From NCBI RefSeq assembly GCF_900105055.1, contig NZ_FNTA01000004.1, positions 5,301,501 through 5,365,500 on the forward strand: a DNA stretch of 64,000 nt. Reading direction: 5' to 3'. The first letter of the stretch is position 1; every line of letters starts with the position of its first letter. Of this stretch, positions 56,970 through 64,000 are shown one piece after another. A program made the position numbers and the translations under genes. The DNA comes from Amycolatopsis lurida. GTDB lineage: Bacteria > Actinomycetota > Actinomycetes > Mycobacteriales > Pseudonocardiaceae. Under the pieces are notes generated by a model, which did no database searches, was not told the origin of the DNA, and saw only the letters and a program-made list of their open reading frames with translations.

Positions 56970-58363
56970 CGGCCTCCGCGCGCCATGCGGAGTACGTCGA
57001 GAGCCTCGTCCAGCTGGGCTTCGGTGAGCTTGCCGTTCGCGACGTGACCGCGTTCGATCACGACCTCGCGGATCGTCTTCAGCTCTTTGAGCGCCTGCTT
57101 CGCGATCGCGGCGGCCTCTTCGTAGCCGATGTACTTGTTCAGCGGAGTCACGATCGACGGCGAGCCTTCGGCGTACTCGCGCGCGCGGTCCGCGTTCACC
57201 GTCACGCCCGCGAACACCTTGTCCGCCAGCAGCCGCGAGACGGCCGCGAGCAGCCGCGCCGATTCGAGCACGTTGCGCGCGATCACCGGCAGGTTCACGT
57301 TGAGCTGGAAGTTGCCAGCCGCGCCCGCGAAGGCCACCGCGGCGTCGTTGCCGATCACCTGGGCGACCACTTGCAGCGTCGCCTCCGGGATCACCGGGTT
57401 CACCTTGCCCGGCATGATCGACGAACCCGGCTGGAGATCCGGCAGCGCCAGCTCGGCGAGCCCGGTGCGCGGCCCGGAACCCAGCCAGCGCAGGTCGTTC
57501 GCGATCTTGTTCAGCGACACCGCGACCGTGCGCAGATGCCCGGACGTCTCGACGACGCTGTCCTGCGTCGCCTGCGCCTCGAAGTGGTCGCGCGCCTCCG
57601 TCAGCGGGAGACCGGTCACCGAAGCCAGCTCCTGCGAGACCGCCGCGCCGAAGCCCTCGGGCGCGTTCAGCCCGGAACCGACCGCGGTCCCGCCGATCGG
57701 CAGTTCACCGAGCCGCGGCAGGCCCGATTTCAGCCGCTCGACCCCGAACCGGACCTGCGACGCCCAGGCGCCCGCCTCCTGGCCGAAGGTGATCGGCACG
57801 GCGTCCATCAGGTGTGTGCGGCCCGACTTCACGATGTCCGCCCATTCGCCCGCCCGCGTCTCGATCGCGGCGGCCAGGTACTCCAGCGCCGGGATCACGT
57901 CGGACAGGACGGCTTCCGTCGCGGCGACGTGGATCGTCGTCGGGAAGGTGTCGTTCGAGGACTGCGAGGCGTTGACGTGGTCGTTCGGGTGCACGTCGCG
58001 GCCAAGGGCCTTCGACGCGAGCGTGGCGATGACCTCGTTGGCGTTCATGTTCGACGAGGTCCCGGAACCCGTCTGGAACACGTCGATCGGGAAGTGCGCG
58101 TCGTGCTTGCCTTCGGCGACCTCGTCCGCGGCCTTCGCGATGGCCTCGGCGACCTCGGCGTCCAGCACGCCGAGCCGCGCGTTGACCCGTGCCGCGGCGG
58201 CCTTCAGCAGGCCGAGCGCGCGGATCTGGGCGCGTTCCAGGCCCCGGCCGGAAATCGGGAAGTTCTCGACGGCGCGCTGTGTCTGCGCGCGGTAGAGGGC
58301 GTCGACGGGGACGCGCACCTCGCCCATGGTGTCGTGTTCGATCCGGTATTCCTGTTCAGCCAT
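56966..58363 (-). CDS. fumC: class II fumarate hydratase
   Basis: The 465-residue product has the fumarase/aspartase signature [11 protein letters not shown] (about 317-327), [10 protein letters not shown] (about 105) and the substrate histidine region [17 protein letters not shown] (about 180-196). N-terminal [19 protein letters not shown] is typical of FumC. The class II enzyme is iron-free and heat- and oxygen-stable, and interconverts fumarate and malate in the TCA cycle. fumC and glpX have the same order and orientation in M. tuberculosis (Rv1098c, Rv1099c). It is divergent from the flavoprotein gene. Confidence 0.95.
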   Translation of the reverse strand: MAEQEYRIEHDTMGEVRVPVDALYRAQTQRAVENFPISGRGLERAQIRALGLLKAAAARVNARLGVLDAEVAEAIAKAADEVAEGKHDAHFPIDVFQTGSGTSSNMNANEVIATLASKALGRDVHPNDHVNASQSSNDTFPTTIHVAATEAVLSDVIPALEYLAAAIETRAGEWADIVKSGRTHLMDAVPITFGQEAGAWASQVRFGVERLKSGLPRLGELPIGGTAVGSGLNAPEGFGAAVSQELASVTGLPLTEARDHFEAQATQDSVVETSGHLRTVAVSLNKIANDLRWLGSGPRTGLAELALPDLQPGSSIMPGKVNPVIPEATLQVVAQVIGNDAAVAFAGAAGNFQLNVNLPVIARNVLESARLLAAVSRLLADKVFAGVTVNADRAREYAEGSPSIVTPLNKYIGYEEAAAIAKQALKELKTIREVVIERGHVANGKLTEAQLDEALDVLRMARGGR

Positions 58364-58477
58364 ACCCCAAGTCTCGCGCAGGGCCTCCCGGCGCGCTCCG
58401 TGTCTTTCGGCACGCGAGGGCTAGGATCGAATGTGTTCTCGATCACGCCGCCCACCACCGGCCGGGGAGAGTGCCGA

Positions 58478-59467
58478 ATGAGCGAGTCCGCTGGGGAAAC
58501 GTCGTACGACCTCGTCATCATCGGGGCCGGTCCGACGGGTCTGTTCGCCGCCTACTACGCGGGATTCCGCGGCCTTTCGATGGCCGTCGTGGATTCACTG
58601 CCGGAGGCGGGCGGACAGGTCACCGCGATGTATCCCGAAAAGATGATCTACGACGTCGGCGGGTTCGCCGAGGTCCGTGGCCGCGATCTGGTGCGGGGCC
58701 TGCTCGATCAGGCCGCGCCGTTCGAACCCGCGTATCTGCTCGGGCGCAAGGCCGAGAAACTCGAAAGCGTCGACGGCGGGGTCGCCATCACCCTCGACGG
58801 CGGGCAGACCCTGCGCGCCGGCGCGGTGCTGATCACCGCCGGGATCGGCGAATTCACCCCCCGGCCGCTGCCCGCCGGCGACGGCTGGCTCGGCCGCGGC
58901 ATGGTCCATTTCGTGCCCGCGTTGAAAGCGCACGAAGGGCAGCACGTGGTCGTCGTCGGCGGCGGGGACTCGGCGTTCGACTGGGTGCTCGCGCTGCACC
59001 CGGTCGCCGCGAGCGTCACCCTCGTGCACCGTCGCGCGAAGTTCCGCGCGGCCGAGTCGATCGTGCGGCAGGCGCGGGAACTCGGCGTGCGGATCGTCAC
59101 CGACGCCGAGGTCACCCGGTTCTTCGACCGCGACGGCACGCTGGCGGAGGTCGAGGTCCAGGTCAAGGGTGCCGAACCCGAGGTGCTGCGCGCCGACACG
59201 GTCGTCGCCGCGCTCGGTTTCACCGCGGATCTGGGGCCGATCGAAAGCTGGGGACTTCAGATCGACCACCGCGCGATCGCCGTCGACTCGACCATGGCGA
59301 CGCCTCGGGAGCGGGTGTACGCGGCGGGCGACGTCGCGGCGTATCCGGGGAAGGTGAAGCTGATCGCGACCGGATTCGGGGAAGCGGCGACGGCGGTGAA
59401 CAACATCGCGGTCATGCTGGACCCGGACGCGCATCTGTTCCCGGGGCACTCGAGCAACGCCGAGTAG
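58478..59467 (+). CDS. thioredoxin-reductase-like ferredoxin/flavodoxin-NADP+ reductase
   Basis: ATG 58478 follows GGGGAGA, giving 329 residues. The FAD motif is LVIIGAGPTGLFAAYYAG (about 12-29), the NADP motif VVVVGGGDSAFDWVLAL (about 156-172) and the final FAD motif is VYAAGDVAAYPGKVKLI (about 285-301). No CxxC pair is present, so it is not a thioredoxin reductase but a TrxR-type FNR as in Bacillus YumC. Such enzymes pass electrons between NADPH and ferredoxins. Its end is 3 bases from the stop of the convergent protease gene. Confidence 0.88.
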   Translation: MSESAGETSYDLVIIGAGPTGLFAAYYAGFRGLSMAVVDSLPEAGGQVTAMYPEKMIYDVGGFAEVRGRDLVRGLLDQAAPFEPAYLLGRKAEKLESVDGGVAITLDGGQTLRAGAVLITAGIGEFTPRPLPAGDGWLGRGMVHFVPALKAHEGQHVVVVGGGDSAFDWVLALHPVAASVTLVHRRAKFRAAESIVRQARELGVRIVTDAEVTRFFDRDGTLAEVEVQVKGAEPEVLRADTVVAALGFTADLGPIESWGLQIDHRAIAVDSTMATPRERVYAAGDVAAYPGKVKLIATGFGEAATAVNNIAVMLDPDAHLFPGHSSNAE

Positions 59468-59469
59468 CG

Positions 59470-60237
59470 TCACGCCGCGGGCGGCGTGATCTTCTCCGCG
59501 ATCCACTGCGCGTACGCCACCACCGAAGTCGCGATCGACGGCGAAGTCGCGCACACCGGATCCGCGTTGCCCGGACGGCTGATCACGCCCAGCAGCATCC
59601 ACTTCTCGTCGACCTTGGCGATCTCCGGCCCGCCGGAATCGCCGTAGCACGAGCCCGTGTTCCCGCCGGGGTTGTCTGTGCACAACTCGACGGCACCGTC
59701 GAACTTCGCGGTGCACCGCACGCCTTCGACGATCTTCGTGTCCAGTTGCTGCAGCTTCGCCGGACCCTTGCCACAACCCGAAGTCGGGCACATCTGGCCC
59801 CAGCCGAGCAGCCGCGTCGGCGTCCCGGGCGCCACGACGGCCCCGATCGTGATCGGCGCCGCCTTCACCGGGGCGGCCAGCCGCACCAGGGCGAGATCAC
59901 CGCCCGCGTGCTCGGGCTCGGGGTTGTAGGACGGGTTCACGACGATCTCGGCGAGCTTCGCGATTTCGCCGCCCTGGGTGTTGTCGGTACTGCCGATCCG
60001 CGCGCTCAGGTTCGCCGGGTTCTTGCCCTCGACACAGTGCCCGGCCGTCACCAGCCAGTCCGCCGCGATCAGCGTTCCGGCGCAGAAAGCCTTGCCGGAG
60101 GCCGAATGCAGGGACGCGATGAACGGATACGGCTCGTCGGCCTCTCTGCCGCCGACGAGGTCGCCCGCGCCCGTGGCCTGCCCGGCCGGCGTGAGGAGCA
60201 TCGCCGCGAGCAGGACCACGAGCACGCGCTTGAGCAC
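59470..60237 (-). CDS. secreted trypsin-like serine protease
   Basis: GTG 60237 has AAGGAG 7 bases upstream, giving 255 residues. A signal peptide (residues 1-23) is followed by a short propeptide and GGREADEPYPF (activation point). The triad is complete: His in WLVTAGHCVEG, Asp in GGDLALVRL and Ser in CYGDSGGPEIA (about 195). Six cysteines (AGHC, MCPTSGCGKG, VRCTAK, ELCTDN, GSCYG, DPVCAT) support disulfides. S1 proteases of this type are extracellular. The protease gene lies 10 bases below glpX and its ribosome site overlaps the glpX stop, an odd coupling of a secreted enzyme to gluconeogenesis. Confidence 0.92.
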   Translation of the reverse strand: MLKRVLVVLLAAMLLTPAGQATGAGDLVGGREADEPYPFIASLHSASGKAFCAGTLIAADWLVTAGHCVEGKNPANLSARIGSTDNTQGGEIAKLAEIVVNPSYNPEPEHAGGDLALVRLAAPVKAAPITIGAVVAPGTPTRLLGWGQMCPTSGCGKGPAKLQQLDTKIVEGVRCTAKFDGAVELCTDNPGGNTGSCYGDSGGPEIAKVDEKWMLLGVISRPGNADPVCATSPSIATSVVAYAQWIAEKITPPAA

Positions 60238-60246
60238 GGTTTCTCC

Positions 60247-61317
60247 TTAGGGGAGCGGGGGAACTACGTCGTCTTCCAGCGAATCGTCGAGGTGGCCGTC
60301 GAAGTTGACGGACGAGTACGAGCGGAGCTTGGTCAGCCGGTGGTAGCCGTCGATCATCCGGACCGTGCCGGACTTCGACCGCATCACGATCGACTGGGTC
60401 GTCGCGCCGCCCGCGCGGTAGTGCACGCCGCGCAGCAGGTCGCCGTCGGTGACGCCGGTGGCGCAGAAGAACACGTTGTCACCGCGGACGAGGTCGTCGT
60501 TGCCGAGCACGCGGTCGAGGTCGTGGCCCGCGGCCAGCGCCTTCTCGCGCTCCGCGTCGTCCTTCGGCCACAGGCGGCCCTGCAGTTCGCCGCCGAGGCA
60601 CTTCATCGCGCAGGCCGCGATGATGCCTTCGGGGGTGCCGCCGATACCGAGCAGCATGTCGACGCCGGTGCTCGGCCGGGCCGCGGCGATCGCGCCCGCG
60701 ACGTCGCCGTCGGAGATGAAGCGGATCCGGGCGCCCGCCTCGCGGACCTCCTTGATCAGCTTTTCGTGCCGCGGCCGGTCGAGGATGCACACGGTGACGT
60801 CGGAGACGCTGGAGTTCTTGGCCTTCGCGACCCGGCGGATGTTCTCCGCGATCGGGGCGGCCAGGTCGACCTTGCCCGCGGCGTCCGGGCCGACGGCGAG
60901 CTTCTCCATGTAGAAGACCGCCGACGGGTCGAACATCGCGCCGCGTTCGGCGACCGCGAGCACGGCGAGCGCGTTCGGCATGCCCTTGGCCATCAGGGTC
61001 GTCCCGTCGACCGGGTCGACCGCGACATCGCAGTCCGGCCCGTCGCCGTTGCCGACCTCTTCCCCGTTGAACAGCATCGGGGCTTCGTCCTTCTCGCCCT
61101 CGCCGATGACGACGACACCGCGCATCGACACGGTCGAGACCAGCTGGCGCATCGCGTCCACGGCGGCACCGTCCCCGCCGATCTTGTCCCCGCGCCCCAC
61201 CCAGCGGCCCGCGGCCATCGCGGCGGCTTCGGTCACTCGGACCAATTCCATCGCGAGGTTGCGGTCGGGCGCTTCAGGGCGTCGAGAAGAGCTGGCGGAC
61301 GAGGTGGGGGTGGGCAT
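60247..61317 (-). CDS. glpX: class II fructose-1,6-bisphosphatase
   Basis: The 356-residue product has the GlpX motifs [16 protein letters not shown] (about 42-57), [18 protein letters not shown] (about 70-87) and [13 protein letters not shown] (about 96-108, metal-binding DPVDGT). [18 protein letters not shown] near 225 is also conserved. It hydrolyses fructose-1,6-bisphosphate in gluconeogenesis and is the only FBPase in many actinobacteria. ATG 61317 begins with a Ser/Pro-rich head. Same orientation as fumC as in mycobacteria. Confidence 0.95.
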   Translation of the reverse strand: MPTPTSSASSSRRPEAPDRNLAMELVRVTEAAAMAAGRWVGRGDKIGGDGAAVDAMRQLVSTVSMRGVVVIGEGEKDEAPMLFNGEEVGNGDGPDCDVAVDPVDGTTLMAKGMPNALAVLAVAERGAMFDPSAVFYMEKLAVGPDAAGKVDLAAPIAENIRRVAKAKNSSVSDVTVCILDRPRHEKLIKEVREAGARIRFISDGDVAGAIAAARPSTGVDMLLGIGGTPEGIIAACAMKCLGGELQGRLWPKDDAEREKALAAGHDLDRVLGNDDLVRGDNVFFCATGVTDGDLLRGVHYRAGGATTQSIVMRSKSGTVRMIDGYHRLTKLRSYSSVNFDGHLDDSLEDDVVPPLP

Positions 61318-61401
61318 GAGGCCTCCCGGGTCAGGAACTCGGCGGGGTCACAGTCTCTCAGATACCCACGGCGGTTCGGTGGCTCAGGAGCATGGTGAAC
61401 G

Positions 61402-61623
61402 TCACTGACCGTTGTCAGTCGCGTCTTCGACCGAAGACAGCGCGGCCTCGATCCGCTCCCGCGCGCCTTCGAGGTGGTGTTCGCAGACCTTCGCCAGCTG
61501 CTCGCCCTTCTCCCACAGGGCGAGCGACTGTTCCAGGGACAGCCCGCCCGCTTCGAGCTCGCGGACGACCTCGACGAGCCTGTCGCGGGCCTGTTCGTAG
61601 CCGAGTTCGGCGGTCTCGCTCAC
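61402..61623 (-). CDS. xseB: exodeoxyribonuclease VII small subunit
   Basis: GTG 61623 with AAGGAAG upstream gives 73 residues. The product carries [34 protein letters not shown] and [18 protein letters not shown], the two-helix hairpin of XseB. Several XseB chains coat the XseA stalk to form ExoVII, which degrades single-stranded DNA. The start overlaps the stop of a small gene that lies between it and xseA. Confidence 0.92.
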   Translation of the reverse strand: MSETAELGYEQARDRLVEVVRELEAGGLSLEQSLALWEKGEQLAKVCEHHLEGARERIEAALSSVEDATDNGQ

Positions 61624-62021
61624 GCTGTGCTTCCTTCTACCGGACGTCGGTGCTTGCCGATACCCGCGCACACTACCGCGCCGGCCATGGCGTTGTCGTA
61701 ACCCACGAAGGCGAGAGCGAACTCCTGGCCATCACCCTCCGCGATCGCCGTGACGAGGTTCTCCTGGGCCCGTGCCACCCGTTTGCGATGCACGGTGCCG
61801 TCCGCGAACCACCATCGGGTGCCGACGTGCTCGGCCGTCGCTTCGGAGAGTTTGCGCAGCTGGGCGTCGAGACCGCGCTTGGTGGCGAAGTCGCACCCGG
61901 CCAGCAGCACCGTCCAGCACTCTCCGGCGGCCCGGTCGGTCAGCAGCGCGTTGCGCAGCACCTCGGGCGCGTCCGCACGGCTCGCGGCGTCGATGGTCAA
62001 AGGCAGGAAACTGGCCGTCAA
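61620..62021 (-). CDS. small unknown protein inserted between xseA and xseB
   Basis: The 133-residue product uses TTG 62021, preceded by GGAGGAG at 5 bases and overlapping the xseA stop (TTGA). Its own stop overlaps xseB's GTG, so the three genes are fused by overlaps. The sequence has two cysteines ([13 protein letters not shown]), a [12 protein letters not shown] region and [22 protein letters not shown] do not recognise it. The coupling means that it is expressed with ExoVII, and a role in the nuclease or in DNA metabolism is possible but not shown. Confidence 0.6.
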   Translation of the reverse strand: MTASFLPLTIDAASRADAPEVLRNALLTDRAAGECWTVLLAGCDFATKRGLDAQLRKLSEATAEHVGTRWWFADGTVHRKRVARAQENLVTAIAEGDGQEFALAFVGYDNAMAGAVVCAGIGKHRRPVEGSTA

Positions 62022-63283
62022 CGCTCCTCCTCCGGCGTGCCCGACACGACGGCGCCGAGCGCGCCGTCGACCACGCGGACGCGCAGTTTCGCGCCGTCCG
62101 CGACTTCGGAGACGGACCGGAGTACCTGGAGGTTGCCTTCCGCGTCGGTGTACTGCACCACGGCGTAGCCGCGTTCGAGGGTCGCCGCCGGGCCGAGCGC
62201 GGTCAACCGCGCGCGGGCGCTGGCGATCTCGGCCTGGTCCTTCGCGAGCAGGGTGAGCATCGCGCGCCGCCCGCGTTCGCGGTGGATCTCGACGTCGTCC
62301 GAGCGCCGCTGGATCGGGCCGAGCGGGTCGGCGAGCACGGGGCGGCTGCGCATCTGGTTCAGCAGTCTGACCTGGGTGTCCACCCAGCCGTGCAGCGCGC
62401 GGCGGCCGCGATCACGCATCTGGTGGACGCGCTGGGTCTCCTCGCGCACGTCGGGCACGATCCGCTTGCTGGCGTCGGTCGGCGTCGAACAGCGGAGATC
62501 GGCGACGTGGTCGAGCAGCGGGGTGTCCGGCTCGTGCCCGATGGCGCTGACCACCGGTGTCCCGGCCGCGGACACGGCGCGGCACAGCGCTTCGTCGGAG
62601 AACGGCAGCAGGTCTTCCACGCTGCCGCCGCCGCGCGCGATCACGATGACGTCGACGTCCGGGTCACGGTCCAGTTTGGACAGTGCCTGGAGGATCTGCG
62701 GGACGGCCAGCGAACCCTGCACGGCGGTGTTGATCACCTTGAACGCGACATGCGGCCAGCGGGACTGCGCGTTCACCAGCACGTCGCGTTCGGCGGCGGA
62801 CGCGCGTCCGGTGATCAGTCCGATTCCCCTGGGCAGGAACGGGATCTTGCGTTTGCGCTCCGGCGCGAACAGGCCCTCGGCGGCCAGCAGCCGCCGCAGC
62901 CGCTCGATCCGGGCGAGCAGTTCGCCGATGCCGACCGCGCGGATCTCGTTGGCGCGCAGGCTCAGCGAGCCGCGGTTCATGAAGAACGTCGGCTTCGCGT
63001 GCACCACGACACTGGCGCCCTCACGCAACGGAGGTTCGATCGTGCGCAGCAAGCCTATCGGGCAGGTCACCGACATCGAGACGTCCGCCGACGGGTCACG
63101 CAGCGTCAGGAACGCGGTGTTGGTGCCCTGCCGGGCCGAGATCTGCGTGACCTGACCTTCGACCCAGACCGCGCCGAGCCGGTTGATCCACTCGCCGACC
63201 TTGCGGGCGACCGTGCGGACCGGCCACGGGTTTTCGGCGGTGGTGGACGGACCCGCCGCCGCGGAGGTGGGTTCGGCGCTCAC
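62018..63283 (-). CDS. xseA: exodeoxyribonuclease VII large subunit
   Basis: GTG 63283 with GGAAGG upstream gives 421 residues. The N-terminal OB-fold has NRLGAVWVEGQVTQISARQG, then the catalytic domain with GLITGRASAAERDVLVNAQSRW in parts (LITGRASAAERDVL, about 148-161), DVIVIARGGGSVEDLLPF (about 202-219) and SAIGHEPDTPLLDHVADLR (about 236-254). The C-terminal helices form the stalk, ending in ALGPAATLERGYAVVQ. Its start overlaps the stop of the lipid-droplet-type gene (GTGA). Confidence 0.95.
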   Translation of the reverse strand: MSAEPTSAAAGPSTTAENPWPVRTVARKVGEWINRLGAVWVEGQVTQISARQGTNTAFLTLRDPSADVSMSVTCPIGLLRTIEPPLREGASVVVHAKPTFFMNRGSLSLRANEIRAVGIGELLARIERLRRLLAAEGLFAPERKRKIPFLPRGIGLITGRASAAERDVLVNAQSRWPHVAFKVINTAVQGSLAVPQILQALSKLDRDPDVDVIVIARGGGSVEDLLPFSDEALCRAVSAAGTPVVSAIGHEPDTPLLDHVADLRCSTPTDASKRIVPDVREETQRVHQMRDRGRRALHGWVDTQVRLLNQMRSRPVLADPLGPIQRRSDDVEIHRERGRRAMLTLLAKDQAEIASARARLTALGPAATLERGYAVVQYTDAEGNLQVLRSVSEVADGAKLRVRVVDGALGAVVSGTPEEER

Positions 63284-63942
63284 TGGCCTTCCGCGCTGTC
63301 GCCGTCGCCGTCGGCCTTCTTCACGTTCCCGATGCGGCGCGCGAGCATGCCGACGAACGACGGCCTGTCGGCGTTCGCGCGTTCGTAGGCCAGCAGCTCT
63401 TCCAGCTGCGCGAGGTCGAACCGGCGCAGGCGGGCGCGCAGCTGCGGCAGGGTGAGCGTGTCGTAGTCGTCCAGCCCGGCGGGCTTCGCATCGACGAGTG
63501 CCGCGGAACTGTCGAACTCGCCGTCGGCGTGGTCCTCGGCGAGCGCGCGCTCCTCCTCGGCCCACGGGTCCTCGGTGAGGGCTTCGAGGTCGTGCAGGCG
63601 CCCGTTCGTCTCGGCGCGCGGCTCGGGCACTTCGGGGTCTTCCCTCAGCGGGACGACGCACGAGTCGCGTTCGTAGCGGCGTTCGCCGACGTCCGGCGGG
63701 AGATCCTCGTCGAAGGTGGCCCAGCTGGGCGTGTCCTCGACCGGGCGGAGGCCCGACAGCACGTCGTCGCCCTTGATCGCGAGTTCGGTGACGTGCTGCT
63801 GGACGCGCATGGAGAACTGGAGCACCTGGCTGACCACCGTGACGGGGAGCCCGGTGAGCTGCTGGGGGAGTTCGCGAACCCGCTCGGCGGTGGTGACGGC
63901 GAGGCCCGCGGCGACCCTGAGGGGGAGCGGGAGAGGCTTCAT
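63280..63942 (-). CDS. lipid droplet-associated-type protein (Rv1109c homologue)
   Basis: ATG 63942 (MKPLPLPLRVAAGL) gives 220 residues. The first 60 residues are helical and amphipathic (LAVTTAERVRELPQQLTGLPV, VLQFSMRVQQHVTELAIKG), the known signature of this actinobacterial family that is often annotated as lipid droplet-associated. Residues 60-150 are acidic and unstructured (DLEALTEDPWAEEERALAED). The last 60 residues (LTLPQLRARLRRFDLAQLEELLAYER) are helical. It lies at the head of the xseA-xseB unit, and its stop overlaps the xseA start. Function beyond lipid binding is unknown. Confidence 0.8.
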   Translation of the reverse strand: MKPLPLPLRVAAGLAVTTAERVRELPQQLTGLPVTVVSQVLQFSMRVQQHVTELAIKGDDVLSGLRPVEDTPSWATFDEDLPPDVGERRYERDSCVVPLREDPEVPEPRAETNGRLHDLEALTEDPWAEEERALAEDHADGEFDSSAALVDAKPAGLDDYDTLTLPQLRARLRRFDLAQLEELLAYERANADRPSFVGMLARRIGNVKKADGDGDSAEGQ

Positions 63943-64000
63943 GCGTCTAGCCTGCCGTATTTGGTCCATCCTGCCCAACCGAACGGGTGGGTCGGCTCAC

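Noticed and set aside
58189-61398. 1069-residue plus-strand frame over fumC, reductase, protease and glpX
   Set aside because: It crosses several well-formed genes on both strands and has no recognisable domain; a shadow of GC-rich codon usage.

Overview
The window is high-GC actinobacterial chromosome, most likely a Pseudonocardiaceae genome of the Amycolatopsis type. This is inferred from G/C-biased third codon positions throughout, mycothiol and Pup-era actinobacterial families (mca, DUF4307, LppU-like, lipid-droplet-associated protein), EspC-like type VII partners and WXG-type toxins. No rRNA, tRNA, CRISPR array, insertion sequence or phage module was seen.

The backbone follows a gene order I recall from Mycobacterium tuberculosis Rv1077-Rv1109c: cbs (12.2 kb), proline-rich membrane proteins (13.7-16.6 kb), metB (16.6 kb), greA (28.1 kb), DUF4307 (28.8 kb), mca (29.4 kb), a small membrane protein (30.3 kb), the YyaL-type thioredoxin-domain protein (34.6 kb), hemolysin III (41.9 kb), a short-chain UPP synthase (42.7 kb), phoH (44.4 kb), fumC (57 kb), glpX (60.2 kb), xseB/xseA (61.4-63.3 kb) and the Rv1109c homologue (63.3 kb). 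Accessory islands are inserted between these anchors.

Region by region: 0-11 kb holds an amidase end, a DivIVA-like coiled-coil protein, a two-domain fatty acyl-CoA reductase, a sortase with its probable surface substrate, a Bax inhibitor-1 protein, an LppU-like protein, a YeeE/YedE sulfur transporter and a DHA2 drug exporter. 11-18 kb holds a thiolase and the transsulfuration pair cbs/metB flanking three Pro/Gln-rich membrane proteins. 17.9-25.1 kb is a type VII polymorphic-toxin cassette: YbaB-like protein, EspC-like partner, a 1341-residue toxin ending in an NS_2-type nuclease, and three tandem YezG-like immunity genes. 25-28 kb holds hppD with a divergent Lrp regulator and a metallo-hydrolase. 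30.6-34.5 kb encodes the Pnkp/Hen1 RNA-repair pair. 36-42 kb holds small secreted, GH28, acyl-CoA oxidase, PPOX and hemolysin III genes, with a striking 21-bp-spaced repeat cluster at 41.8 kb. 44-50 kb holds phoH with a structured leader, guaB1, DUF309 and a redox-type HxlR/flavoprotein regulon. 50-57 kb holds a NBR1-Ig protein, two coupled small secreted proteins, ligB, an XRE regulator, an EamA transporter, SRPBCC and TetR genes.

Almost every convergent gene end carries a long, perfect GC hairpin. Four of them share one sequence family (AGCAAGGGACCTTTGCT), in which each arm is itself a quasi-palindrome. Starts were reassigned from Shine-Dalgarno spacing where possible. Family assignments come from motif reading and memory, not from database searches.
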